Positions 44,173 to 52,254 of a stretch of 64,000 bases of DNA are shown here, in pieces. How positions within the stretch are numbered: the stretch's first letter is position 1; each line of letters begins with the position of its first letter. The position numbers and the translations under genes are program-made. This DNA comes from Hyphomicrobiales bacterium (lineage in GTDB: Bacteria; Pseudomonadota; Alphaproteobacteria; Rhizobiales; Rhizobiaceae). The stretch is taken from positions 186,001 through 250,000 of the forward strand of contig UEHQ01000012.1 in NCBI GenBank assembly GCA_900489925.1, read 5' to 3'. The notes under the pieces were generated by a model. That model saw nothing but the letters and a program-made list of their open reading frames with translations, was not told the DNA's origin and made no database searches.

Positions 44173-44208
44173 GAGAAGGAGCGGCATCATTCGCGTCCGC
44201 TCCTTCTC
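44173..44208. terminator. Hairpin between convergent Pha operon and small-protein gene
   Basis: GAGAAGGAGCGG and CCGCTCCTTCTC form a perfect 12-base stem with a 12-base loop. T-rich tails are weak on both sides (TGCTATCT on plus). Placed between convergent gene ends, it probably ends transcripts from both directions. Confidence 0.6.
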
Positions 44209-44229
44209 TGCTATCTCCGCCTCACTAGC

Positions 44230-44349
44230 CTATATGCCCACCGCAGCGGCAAGCACCGCCAAGGGTGAAGGCTCAGGCGAGAATACGTCGAGGACGCAAG
44301 GCGCCGCCACAACAGCCAGCGCCAGCATACCAAAGATCAAGCGTTTCAT
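44230..44349 (-). CDS. Small exported or membrane protein, 39 residues
   Basis: Short gene with a good ribosome site (GGGAGG six bases ahead of the ATG). It encodes a basic start (MKRL), a hydrophobic helix (IFGMLALAVVAAPCVL), an acidic-proline hinge (DVFSPEPSP) and a second hydrophobic patch (LAVLAAAVGI). It looks like a small inner-membrane or signal-anchored peptide with one cysteine. It lies 28 bases after the Ohr stop on the same strand, so probably cotranscribed. Family not recognised; its reality rests on the ribosome site and composition. Confidence 0.5.
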   Translation of the reverse strand: MKRLIFGMLALAVVAAPCVLDVFSPEPSPLAVLAAAVGI

Positions 44350-44377
44350 GGGGTACCTCCCTGAATTATCGAAGTGG

Positions 44378-44794
44378 TCAGGCGAGTGTCAGCTCGACTG
44401 CGATATTGCCCCGTGTCGCCTTCGAATAGGGGCAGGTCTGGTGCGCTTCCTCGATGAGGGCCCGGGCGAGTTCCGGGTCGAGGCCCGGCAGGCTGACATT
44501 CAATCGGGCCTGCAGAAAATAAGCGCCGTCGGTGGTGCCGAGATCGACTTCGGCATCGACGGCCGTGTCGGCCGGGAGCCGTAGCTTGCGCTTGCCGGCA
44601 GCAAGTCCCATTGCGCCGATGAAGCAGGCCGACCAGCCGGCAGCGAAGAGCTGTTCGGGATTGGTGCCCGGCTGCGCTGTGCCGGGAGGCGACAGCTTGA
44701 CGTCGAGCTGGGCATCGTCGCTGCGGGTCAAACCATCGCGGCCGCCGGTCGTATGGGTCTTGCCGGTGTAGAGAACCTTTTCAATCTTCGTCAT
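44378..44794 (-). CDS. ohr: Organic hydroperoxide resistance protein Ohr (OsmC family)
   Basis: 138-residue OsmC-fold thiol peroxidase. The two catalytic cysteines are in GWSACFIGAM (about residue 57) and HQTCPYSKATRGN (about 121), and the conserved arginine is in GGRDG near the start. Ohr reduces organic and fatty acid hydroperoxides with lipoyl-dependent recycling. No OhrR regulator is adjacent. The neighbouring genes suggest an envelope or redox stress block. Confidence 0.9.
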   Translation of the reverse strand: MTKIEKVLYTGKTHTTGGRDGLTRSDDAQLDVKLSPPGTAQPGTNPEQLFAAGWSACFIGAMGLAAGKRKLRLPADTAVDAEVDLGTTDGAYFLQARLNVSLPGLDPELARALIEEAHQTCPYSKATRGNIAVELTLA

Positions 44795-44865
44795 GGGAGC
44801 ACTCCTTCGTGTTCTGTCGCAAGGTGCGACGTTGTTGACAGGAGTGGTTTTGAAGGACTGACGTA

Positions 44866-44891
44866 TCCGGCATGTTTCCTGAAATGCCGGA
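44866..44891. other. Inverted repeat upstream of ohr
   Basis: TCCGGCAT and ATGCCGGA are perfect eight-base arms around a ten-base loop, in the 161-base gap between ohr and the histidine kinase end. It could be the 3' hairpin of the regulator-kinase operon (no T-run) or an operator for ohr about 72 bases upstream of its start. Nothing else stands out in the gap. Confidence 0.4.
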
Positions 44892-44955
44892 AGTGTATCA
44901 AAGCGTAGCTAAAGGCCGGCGGGATATAGTCTCATACACAAAGCGGCCCGCGACC

Positions 44956-46278
44956 TCATGGCCGCAGCGTTACTTCGGCCGCCAGCCCGCCACCCTCCCG
45001 GTTGTAAAGACGCACCGCGCCGCCGATCGTGCCGGCGAGCTGTTGCGCGATGGCAAGACCCAGCCCTGTGCCCCCGGTCTCCCGGTTGCGGGACTGCTCC
45101 AGCCGGAAGAATGGCTGCATGGCCGCATCGAGCATGTCGTCAGGGATACCCGGCCCGCGATCCATCACCGTGATCGCGATATCGCTCTTGCCCTTGCGCT
45201 CGACGCTGATCTCGGCGGCACCGGCGAACTTGATCGCGTTGTCGATGAAGTTCGTGAGAATGCGTCGCAAGGCATGCGGCTTGGTCGAGGCGGTTCCTTG
45301 AACGACACCGACCACGGAGACCGCCTTTCCGGTATCCTGATAATCATAGGCGATACTGTCGATGAAGGAAGAAAGGTCGATGCGCGCAGTCTTCTCGCCA
45401 TTGCCGTGCGAGCTCCGGGCATAGGCGATACCATCCTGCACCAACCGTTCGATCTCACGCAGGTCGTTGACGAGCTTGTCCTTCTCCGGCGTGTCATCCG
45501 CCATGTCGGCGCGCAGGCGCATGCGGGTGATCGGCGTCTGAAGGTCGTGGGAAATGGCGGCGAGGATCTGCACCCGCTCTTCGAGATAATGAGCGATGCG
45601 CTCGCGCATGCCGTTGAAGGCGCGCGCCGCGTGAGCCACCTCGCTCGGCCCGGCCTCGCTCATCGGCTGCCCTTTTTGGTTCGGATCGAGCGCATCGGCA
45701 GCCGCCGCAAGCTCGCCCAACGGGCGGATCGCCTGCCGTACCGCGAACCAGGTACAAAGGACCAGTAACGCCATCTGCACGGCGAAAACGTAGGGAAGCC
45801 ATTTGGCAACCGGCATCACGCCGGTCGGCGTGACGTCGATCGTCAATGGAGAGCCGTCGGAGAGCGTCAGGTGTCCCTGCAGCCGCTTGCCGTCGCCAGG
45901 AATGGATTCGATCTTCAGGGGAAACTTGTGGCCTGCGGCCTCCTCTATGCGCTCCGCGATCTCGGCACCCCGGCCGGACATGTCAGGCACGCCGGGAAGG
46001 CCCGGCCCGAGAACGAGGCGATAATTGCCACGGCTCAGCCGATCTAGCCAATTCGCCCGCTCGTTGGCCGGCAGCCGGTCGACCACGGCGATGGAGGTGG
46101 CAAGGTCGCTTTCCAGCGTCCCTAGCATCACCGCCTTGGCCGACATGTAGCGCTCCAGCAAGAGGATGCTGAAGGACAGGCCGTAGGCAATTGCCAGTCC
46201 GGCGAACAGGATGAGGAAGAGCCGCGAGCGGAGCGTGCTCGGCCACCGCCAGCGGCGAGCTGTATCGCCGCCCGTCAT
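44956..46278 (-). CDS. Sensor histidine kinase (EnvZ-like class)
   Basis: 440-residue membrane kinase. TM1 is about residues 20-41 and TM2 about 160-180, with a ~115-residue periplasmic sensor between. HAMP with RPLGELAAAADALDP follows. H-box is ISHDLQTPITRMRLR with H244, N-box LTNFIDNAIKFA, then MDRGPGIPDDML and GGTGLGLAIAQQL. ATGA overlap with the regulator gene places it second in the operon. It should phosphorylate the OmpR-type partner in response to an envelope signal, unknown here. Confidence 0.92.
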   Translation of the reverse strand: MTGGDTARRWRWPSTLRSRLFLILFAGLAIAYGLSFSILLLERYMSAKAVMLGTLESDLATSIAVVDRLPANERANWLDRLSRGNYRLVLGPGLPGVPDMSGRGAEIAERIEEAAGHKFPLKIESIPGDGKRLQGHLTLSDGSPLTIDVTPTGVMPVAKWLPYVFAVQMALLVLCTWFAVRQAIRPLGELAAAADALDPNQKGQPMSEAGPSEVAHAARAFNGMRERIAHYLEERVQILAAISHDLQTPITRMRLRADMADDTPEKDKLVNDLREIERLVQDGIAYARSSHGNGEKTARIDLSSFIDSIAYDYQDTGKAVSVVGVVQGTASTKPHALRRILTNFIDNAIKFAGAAEISVERKGKSDIAITVMDRGPGIPDDMLDAAMQPFFRLEQSRNRETGGTGLGLAIAQQLAGTIGGAVRLYNREGGGLAAEVTLRP

Positions 46279-47015
46279 GTCCTGGGCTCCGAAATCTCGA
46301 CAGGAACGGAGAAAACATACCCTTCGGCCCGCACGGTCTTGATGTAGGTCGGTTCGCGCGCATCATCGCCCAGGCGCTGGCGCAGCCGGCTGACGAGAAG
46401 GTCGATGGAACGGTCGAACAGCTCGGCATCGCGCCCCTGCGTAAGGTTCAGCAGCTGATCGCGGTTAAGCACACGCTGTGGATGATCGATGAAGACCCTT
46501 AGCAGACGGTATTCGGCTCCACTCAGCGCGATTTCGGTGCCATCCTTGTCGAGAAGATGCCGGCCAACCGTGTCCAGGCGCCAATCGCCGAAGGTCAAGA
46601 TCTGGCCGGCTTCGCTGATCTGGAGATTGGGCGGCAGCATCCGCGTTCGGCGCAGGACCGCCTTGATGCGCGCCAGAAGCTCGCGTGCGGCAAAGGGCTT
46701 CGGCAAATAATCATCGGCGCCCATCTCCAGCCCGATGATGCGGTCCATCTCGTCGCTACGGGCGGTCAGCATCAGGACTGGCGTCGCCTTGTGCTTGCCG
46801 GCTCGCAATTCGCGGCAGAGGACCAACCCGTCGTCACCCGGCATCATGACGTCGAGAACGATCAGGTCGACCGTATCCGTCTCGAGGAAGTTGCGCATCT
46901 GCCGGCCGTCGGCCGCCACCGTCGCGCGAAGTCCGTTCTTCTTCAGATAGCTCGACACAAGCTCGCGAATTTCGCGGTCGTCATCGACGATCAGGATATG
47001 GTCGACATGCTCCAT
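46275..47015 (-). CDS. OmpR-family response regulator
   Basis: 246-residue regulator. The receiver has acidic residues DDD near 10-12, phosphoacceptor D55 in LIVLDVMMPGDDG, and the lysine in YLPKPFAAREL. The C-terminal winged helix has GAEYRLLRVFIDHPQRVLNR and VSRLRQRLGDDAREPTYIKT. Partner of the following histidine kinase. Likely targets include the adjacent redox/hydrolase genes, but no boxes are proven. Confidence 0.93.
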   Translation of the reverse strand: MEHVDHILIVDDDREIRELVSSYLKKNGLRATVAADGRQMRNFLETDTVDLIVLDVMMPGDDGLVLCRELRAGKHKATPVLMLTARSDEMDRIIGLEMGADDYLPKPFAARELLARIKAVLRRTRMLPPNLQISEAGQILTFGDWRLDTVGRHLLDKDGTEIALSGAEYRLLRVFIDHPQRVLNRDQLLNLTQGRDAELFDRSIDLLVSRLRQRLGDDAREPTYIKTVRAEGYVFSVPVEISEPRT

Positions 47016-47129
47016 CTTCGGACCTTCAAATCCTCGTTTGCTGTATGTGCGGCGAACCGCTGATCCTCTTTAGACGCCGATTCGGCTGCTGCGAAGCGGA
47101 GAAATATCCTCACAGCAGCCAACGTCGAC

Positions 47130-48191
47130 CTAGAACTTCGCAACGTCGAGGACGGCCTGGGCAAACGCCTCCGGCGCTTCCTGGGGCAGGTTGTGGCCAA
47201 TGCCGCCTGCGATGTTGCGATGCTCGTACTTTGCGGAAAACTTGGCCGCATAGACCGAAGGATCCGCATGTGGCGCACCGTTTGCGTCACCTTCCATGGT
47301 AATGGTCGGAATGGCGATCACTGGCCCCATGGCGAGCTTCTTTTCGTACGCATCGTACTTGGCTTCGCCCTTGGCCAGCGCCAGCCGCCAACGATAGTTG
47401 TGGATGGTGATCTCCACATGATCGGGATTGTCGAAGGCCGGCGCCGAACGGTTGAAGGTTTCGTCGTCGAACTTCCATGTCGGCGATGCGGTCTGCCAGA
47501 TCAGGCGGACGAAATCGCGGGTATTGGCGGCATAGCCGAGGCGGCCGCGTTCGGTCGCAAAATAGAACTGGTACCACCAGGCAAGTTCAGCCTTCGGAGC
47601 AAGCGGCTTCTTGTTGATTTCCTGGCTGCCGATCAGGTAGCCGCTGACGGACACGAGAGCCTTGCAACGCTCCGGCCAGAGTGCCGCCATGATATCGGCG
47701 GTGCGTGCGCCCCAGTCATAGCCGGCGACGATAGCCTGCTGGATGCCGAGAGCATCGAGAAATGCGATCATGTCGGCGGCAAGAGCAGACTGCTGACCAT
47801 TGCGCGGTGTCTTGTCGGACAGAAAACGGGTGGTGCCGTAGCCACGGAGATAAGGAACGAGGACTCGATAGCCGGCCGCTGCGAGGATCGGCGCGACATC
47901 GACGAAACTGTGGATGTCGTAAGGCCAGCCATGCAGCAGCAGAACAGCCGGACCATCCGCCGGGCCGGCCTCGGCGTAACCGATGTCGAGCACACCCGCT
48001 TCGATCTGCTTCAGGCTCTCGAAAGAGGTATGCTTGCCGGCCTTGCCGGCGGCAGACGGCGATGCCGCAGCAGATTGGGCGTTCGCCAACGAGGTCATGC
48101 CGAGCTCGACGGCTGCGACGGTCATTGCGGCTACGCCGAAGAAGCGGCGGCGTTGAAGGTTGACTTCGTTCTGGGGCAACTTGGGGCTCAT
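47130..48191 (-). CDS. Tat-exported alpha/beta hydrolase (epoxide hydrolase-like)
   Basis: 353-residue protein. The N-terminus has a twin-arginine signal NLQRRRFFGVAAMTVAAVE with a hydrophobic core and ANAQS cleavage region. The hydrolase core has the oxyanion HGWPYD, the nucleophile elbow in VAGYDWGARTADI (Asp in epoxide-hydrolase-like enzymes), a cap region and late HNLPQEAPEAFAQAV histidine. ATG 48191 has GGAGAG upstream; longer in-frame starts extend into the promoter. Its Asp nucleophile suggests haloalkane or epoxide hydrolysis in the periplasm; substrate unknown. Confidence 0.85.
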   Translation of the reverse strand: MSPKLPQNEVNLQRRRFFGVAAMTVAAVELGMTSLANAQSAAASPSAAGKAGKHTSFESLKQIEAGVLDIGYAEAGPADGPAVLLLHGWPYDIHSFVDVAPILAAAGYRVLVPYLRGYGTTRFLSDKTPRNGQQSALAADMIAFLDALGIQQAIVAGYDWGARTADIMAALWPERCKALVSVSGYLIGSQEINKKPLAPKAELAWWYQFYFATERGRLGYAANTRDFVRLIWQTASPTWKFDDETFNRSAPAFDNPDHVEITIHNYRWRLALAKGEAKYDAYEKKLAMGPVIAIPTITMEGDANGAPHADPSVYAAKFSAKYEHRNIAGGIGHNLPQEAPEAFAQAVLDVAKF

Positions 48192-48521
48192 CGTGTTCTC
48201 TCCGATACGTGTTTGATGATGTGGGACAGAATGCTGGCGGTATGTATACGCCATGTGTCCCCGGCGTCCCGTAATTGCATTCGGATGTAGCATCCGCCAG
48301 CCCGGATACAGTCTGATACAATTCATCGGCCGTATGCCCACCCGGCTGCAGACTTGGCAGCACGATTGTCTCGTTCTGTAGACTGAGGGCCAATCCCTAC
48401 ACTTCGATACATTTCCCCGCCGATCCGGACACACGCGGGATACGTCACGTCGACCATATTGGCGCCGTGCTGGTCGAGCCGCATCGCCGGCCAGAACCAG
48501 AACCCGGTTTCAAAGGAAACG
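48192..48521. promoter_or_regulatory. Divergent control region with GATACA repeats
   Basis: The 330-base gap between the Tat hydrolase and dipZ has no gene I can support. It holds GATACA at 48305-48310, 48315-48320 and 48406-48411; the first two are ten bases apart, one helix turn, as for tandem OmpR-type boxes. A GGATG-TAG-CATCC palindrome lies around 48283-48295. These may be sites for the nearby response regulator; this is a weak inference. Confidence 0.3.
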
Positions 48522-50297
48522 ATGATGACCCTTCTTATCATTGCCTATCTTGGAGGCGCGCTGACGATCCTCAGCCCCTGCATCCTGCCCATCCTCCCCT
48601 TCGTCTTCGCCCGCGCCGGACAACCTTTCGTCCGCAGCACGCTGCCCATGCTCGCCGGCATGGCTGCGACCTTCGCCGCCGTGGCAACGCTCGCCGCGGT
48701 CGGCGGCAGTTGGGCGATCCACGCCAACGAATATGGTCGTCTGGCTGCGATCGTCTTGCTCGCCGTCTTCGGCGTCAGCCTGATCTCGCCCCGTATCGCA
48801 AGCGCCATTTCCCAGCCAGTCGTTGACCTGGGCAACCGCATGCTGAACACCGCAGGAAAACCCGGCTCCGCGCCCACGGCGGCAGGCTCGCTGATCCTCG
48901 GGATCGCGACAGGTCTGCTCTGGGCGCCATGCGCCGGACCGATCCTCGGCCTCGTTCTGACCGGTGCCGCGCTGCAGGGCGCAAACCTCGAAACAACCTT
49001 CCTGCTGGCCGCCTACGCAGCTGGCGCCGCCACCTCGCTCGCCATTGCCTTGGCTGTGGGCGGCAAGATCTTTGCTGGCATGAAGCGGTCGCTGGGTGTC
49101 AGCGAACGGATCCGCCAGGCTTTGGGTGTAGCGGTACTGGCTGGCGTTGCCACCATCGCGCTTGACCTCGACACCGGACTGCTGGCGCGGCTTTCCTATG
49201 CAAGCACAACATCCTTCGAGCAGGCGGTACTGGACCGGCTGCAAGTGAAGCAGAACGCCGCACAATCCACAGAGGTTGCCAGCAACGGCGCGATGGCGAT
49301 CAGCGACGCTGCAGGATCGTTCCACGCGAACCTGCCGATCGAAGGCCCCGCCCCGTCATTGGGTGGCGCGGTCGAATGGCTGAATTCGCCGCCGCTTGAT
49401 CTCAAGCAGCTCCGCGGCAAGGTCGTTCTCGTCGATTTCTGGACTTACTCATGCATCAATTGCATCAGGACCACACCCTTTGTCCGCGCCTGGGCTGAAA
49501 AGTACAAGGATCAGGGCCTTGTGGTAATCGGTGTGCATGCTCCGGAATTCGCGTTCGAGCAGAAGATCGACAACGTCAAAAAGGCCGTCAGCGACTTCAA
49601 GATTGGCTATCCTGTTGCGATCGACAACGACTACAAGATCTGGCGCGCCTTCGACAACAGCTACTGGCCGGCCCACTATCTGATCGATGCCAACGGCCAG
49701 ATCCGCTACCACCACTTCGGCGAAGGCAATTACCGCCAGACCGAGCAGGCCATTCAGGATCTCCTGCGCGAGGCTGGCGCCAATGCTTCGGCCAGCGCAC
49801 CGGTGGCACCCGACGCCAAGGGCGCAGAGGCAGGCGCTGACCTTAAGAACATCCGGTCCGACGAAACCTATCTCGGCTATACACGCGCCACCAACTTCGC
49901 CTCGCGCGAGAATGTGAACGCCGACGCCCCACGCGAGTATTCGGTCGGACAGCCTGATCTCAACGAATGGGGCCTGTCGGGCACCTGGACCGTCGGCGCG
50001 GAACAGGCCACGCTCGACAAACCGAATGGCGGTATCACCTACCGGTTCAGCGCTCGCGACCTGCATCTCGTCCTCGGCCCCGGCGCAGCCGGGAAACCGG
50101 TCCGCTTTCAGGTGAAAGTCGACGGCAAGGCGCCGGGAGCCAGTCACGGTACGGACACAGATTCCGACGGCAACGGCACCGTCACCTCGACAAGGCTCTA
50201 CCAGCTTGTCCGTCAATCCGGCGACGTGGAAGCGCGGAACTTCGAGATCCGCTTCCTCGACCCCGGCGTCGAAGCCTACGCCTTCACCTTCGGCTGA
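48522..50297 (+). CDS. dipZ: DipZ-type thiol-disulfide protein: CcdA membrane domain plus thioredoxin and lectin-like domain
   Basis: 591-residue fusion. The CcdA/DsbD-beta membrane domain (about residues 1-250) has cysteines C20 in LSPCILP and C137 in WAPCAGP. A periplasmic TlpA-like thioredoxin domain follows with C311-I-N-C314 (SCINCIRT). The C-terminal ~140 residues are the DipZ beta-sandwich (GTWTVGAEQATLDKP). ATG 48522 has AAAGGA ahead. It should carry electrons from cytoplasmic thioredoxin through the membrane to its own periplasmic thioredoxin, for redox repair of exported proteins. Confidence 0.9.
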   Translation: MMTLLIIAYLGGALTILSPCILPILPFVFARAGQPFVRSTLPMLAGMAATFAAVATLAAVGGSWAIHANEYGRLAAIVLLAVFGVSLISPRIASAISQPVVDLGNRMLNTAGKPGSAPTAAGSLILGIATGLLWAPCAGPILGLVLTGAALQGANLETTFLLAAYAAGAATSLAIALAVGGKIFAGMKRSLGVSERIRQALGVAVLAGVATIALDLDTGLLARLSYASTTSFEQAVLDRLQVKQNAAQSTEVASNGAMAISDAAGSFHANLPIEGPAPSLGGAVEWLNSPPLDLKQLRGKVVLVDFWTYSCINCIRTTPFVRAWAEKYKDQGLVVIGVHAPEFAFEQKIDNVKKAVSDFKIGYPVAIDNDYKIWRAFDNSYWPAHYLIDANGQIRYHHFGEGNYRQTEQAIQDLLREAGANASASAPVAPDAKGAEAGADLKNIRSDETYLGYTRATNFASRENVNADAPREYSVGQPDLNEWGLSGTWTVGAEQATLDKPNGGITYRFSARDLHLVLGPGAAGKPVRFQVKVDGKAPGASHGTDTDSDGNGTVTSTRLYQLVRQSGDVEARNFEIRFLDPGVEAYAFTFG

Positions 50298-50341
50298 AGC
50301 CTCTTTTCCATCCAACCAACCCCAATACAGGAGCTATTTCC

Positions 50342-51100
50342 ATGAACCGTCGTTACATCTCCACCCTTGCTCTGGCATTTGCCACCAGCGTCATTGCCTT
50401 CGCAGCCCAGGCTGCCGAGGTGAAGAACATCGTCATCGTCCACGGCGCTCTTGCCGATGGTTCCGGCTGGCGCAAGGCAACTGACATCCTCGAACGGCGC
50501 GGCTTCAACGTCACCATCGTGCAGGAGCCGATCACCTCGCTCGCCGACGATGTCGCCGCCACCAAGCGTGTGCTCGACCTGCAGGACGGTCCGACACTCC
50601 TCGTCGGTCACAGCTATGGCGGCATGGTGATCACCGAGGCCGGCAACAGCACGAATGTCGCTGGCCTTGTCTATGTCGCGGCCTTTCAGCCAGACAAGGG
50701 CGAAAGCCTACTGGACCTCGCCAGCTCCAAGCCCGCTAGTGGCATGAACATCCGCGAGACAAAGGACGGCAAGTATCTCTATCTGGATCCTGCCGGTTTC
50801 GCGGCCGACTTCGCCGCCGACCTGCCCAAGGACGAGGTCGCGTTCCTCGCCAAGTCGCAGGTCTTCGCCTCCAAGGAGGCATTCTCGGCCAAGGTTGGCG
50901 AGCCTGCCTGGCGGACGAAGAAGAGCTGGTCGATCGTCGCCACCGACGACCACTCGATCAACCCGGAGCTTGAGCGGGAAATGGCAAAGCGCGCCGGCAG
51001 CGCAGTGACCGAGATCAAGGCAAGCCACGCCGTCTTCGCCTCCCAGCCGGAGAAGGTCGCCGATGTGATCGCGGCGGCAGCAGCTGCGTCGAGCAAGTGA
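50342..51100 (+). CDS. Exported alpha/beta hydrolase
   Basis: 252-residue hydrolase with a Sec signal (YISTLALAFATSVIAFAAQA). The mature part starts VKNIVIVHGALADGSGW. The nucleophile is in LVGHSYGGMVI, acid near ATDDHSINPELE and base histidine in IKASHAVF, typical of small alkyl-salicylate esterase/chloroperoxidase-like enzymes found in rhizobia. AGGAG lies before ATG 50342, 44 bases after dipZ, so cotranscribed. Substrate unknown; may act on esters or peroxides in the periplasm. Confidence 0.85.
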   Translation: MNRRYISTLALAFATSVIAFAAQAAEVKNIVIVHGALADGSGWRKATDILERRGFNVTIVQEPITSLADDVAATKRVLDLQDGPTLLVGHSYGGMVITEAGNSTNVAGLVYVAAFQPDKGESLLDLASSKPASGMNIRETKDGKYLYLDPAGFAADFAADLPKDEVAFLAKSQVFASKEAFSAKVGEPAWRTKKSWSIVATDDHSINPELEREMAKRAGSAVTEIKASHAVFASQPEKVADVIAAAAAASSK

Positions 51101-51105
51101 GTTGC

Positions 51106-51138
51106 TGCGGCAGTTCACGCATATCGTGAACTGCCGCA
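51106..51138 (+). terminator. Strong hairpin after the exported hydrolase
   Basis: TGCGGCAGTTCACG and CGTGAACTGCCGCA make a perfect 14-base stem with a CATAT loop, six bases after the gene. No T-run follows, so termination may need Rho, but the stem clearly marks the transcript end before the next operon. Confidence 0.6.
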
Positions 51139-51158
51139 CGCGCTGTCCGAACGTTATT

Positions 51159-51180
51159 TGACTTTTGTCAGAGCGCGTGA
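51159..51180. promoter_or_regulatory. Possible autoregulatory operator of the SorC-type gene
   Basis: TGAC-TTTT-GTCA (51159-51170) is a perfect inverted repeat, continuing into GAGCGCGTGA. The piece GTCA-GAGCGCG-TGA resembles the core GTCA-AGCGCGT-TGA of the perfect palindrome at 58161-58187 that separates the importer and mtnK. It lies about 40 bases before the SorC start, a suitable operator place. Confidence 0.4.
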
Positions 51181-51216
51181 ATAATGTCGAAATAACTCAT
51201 TTCTGGAATATGCCGT

Positions 51217-52188
51217 ATGCCCATCCGCTCCACCGACCAGGTACTGCACAAAGCCGCCTGGCTCTACTACACCCATGGCATGCGGCAGGATGAGGTGGCA
51301 AAGCACCTCGACATTTCCCGTGCCTCGGTGGCCATGTACCTCAGGCGGGCTCGGGAAACAGGCATCGTCAACATCGCGACATCAACACAGCTTTTCGCAG
51401 ACGACGTTCTGGCACGCCAGGTGGAAGATGCGATTGGCCTCAAGTCCGTCTGGATTGTTCCGGAAGATCGGCATGCGCTGGATCCGACAGCGGAAATGCC
51501 GGTCGTGGCGGCCGCCGTATTTCTGGAACTCATCGGCAAGGGTGACAGGGTCGGCGTTGCCTGGGGGCGAACCGTCTATCACATTGCCGACGTCATGCCC
51601 TTCGCCGATCTGCAAGGGGTAACAGTGGTCCAGCTTTGCGGAAACCTCGGCGCCCCCTATTCCTATCGGCCCGACCAATGCACGACGGAAATTGCGCGGC
51701 GCTTGAACGCAGAAGGTATCAACTTCTATGCGCCGTTGGTTCTGAGCTCCGAGCGGCTGGCGCACGAGCTGCGGCAGGAACCGGTTATCCAGGAACAACT
51801 GGCCACGATACCGGACTGTACGCTCGCGCTTTATTCCGTTGGCGGCATCGAAGCCGACAGCCATCTCGTCAAGTGTGGGGCGCTCACAGCGGGGGAAATG
51901 AAGGCACTGGGAGAAGCTGGCGCTGCCGGTGTCATCGCCGGACAGGTAATCGACCGCGAGGGCCAATTAATGGATTGCGCCCACAACCGTCGATGCATTT
52001 CTGCCGATCTCGACTCCATCCGGTCAATCCCAAAGCGGATGATGGTCGTGCAGGAGGACGAGAAGCTGGAACCTTTGGTCGCGGCCATCAAGGGCGGCTT
52101 TGCTTCGCATCTTATCATCACCGCTTCGATGGCACAGCGCCTGCTCGATCGCTGGAGCGTCACCATGGCGCCAGGCAGCGGTACCTGA
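51217..52188 (+). CDS. SorC/DeoR-type sugar-binding transcriptional regulator
   Basis: 323-residue regulator. The N-terminal helix-turn-helix is DEVAKHLDISRASVAMYLRR. The large C-terminal domain (about residues 60-320) has the sugar-phosphate isomerase-like fold of SorC proteins: GDRVGVAWGRTVYHI, LCGNLGAPYSYRPDQCTTEI and GVIAGQVIDREGQL. Such proteins respond to a phosphorylated sugar. It starts the region of aldolase, importer, kinase, isomerase, transketolase and RuBisCO-like genes and is its likely controller. Confidence 0.88.
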   Translation: MPIRSTDQVLHKAAWLYYTHGMRQDEVAKHLDISRASVAMYLRRARETGIVNIATSTQLFADDVLARQVEDAIGLKSVWIVPEDRHALDPTAEMPVVAAAVFLELIGKGDRVGVAWGRTVYHIADVMPFADLQGVTVVQLCGNLGAPYSYRPDQCTTEIARRLNAEGINFYAPLVLSSERLAHELRQEPVIQEQLATIPDCTLALYSVGGIEADSHLVKCGALTAGEMKALGEAGAAGVIAGQVIDREGQLMDCAHNRRCISADLDSIRSIPKRMMVVQEDEKLEPLVAAIKGGFASHLIITASMAQRLLDRWSVTMAPGSGT

Positions 52189-52254
52189 ATTCAGTAAAAG
52201 TCAGGCATGGCGGGTGCGGAGGCGCTGGCTTTGCCGTGAACGGAGGAGGACATC

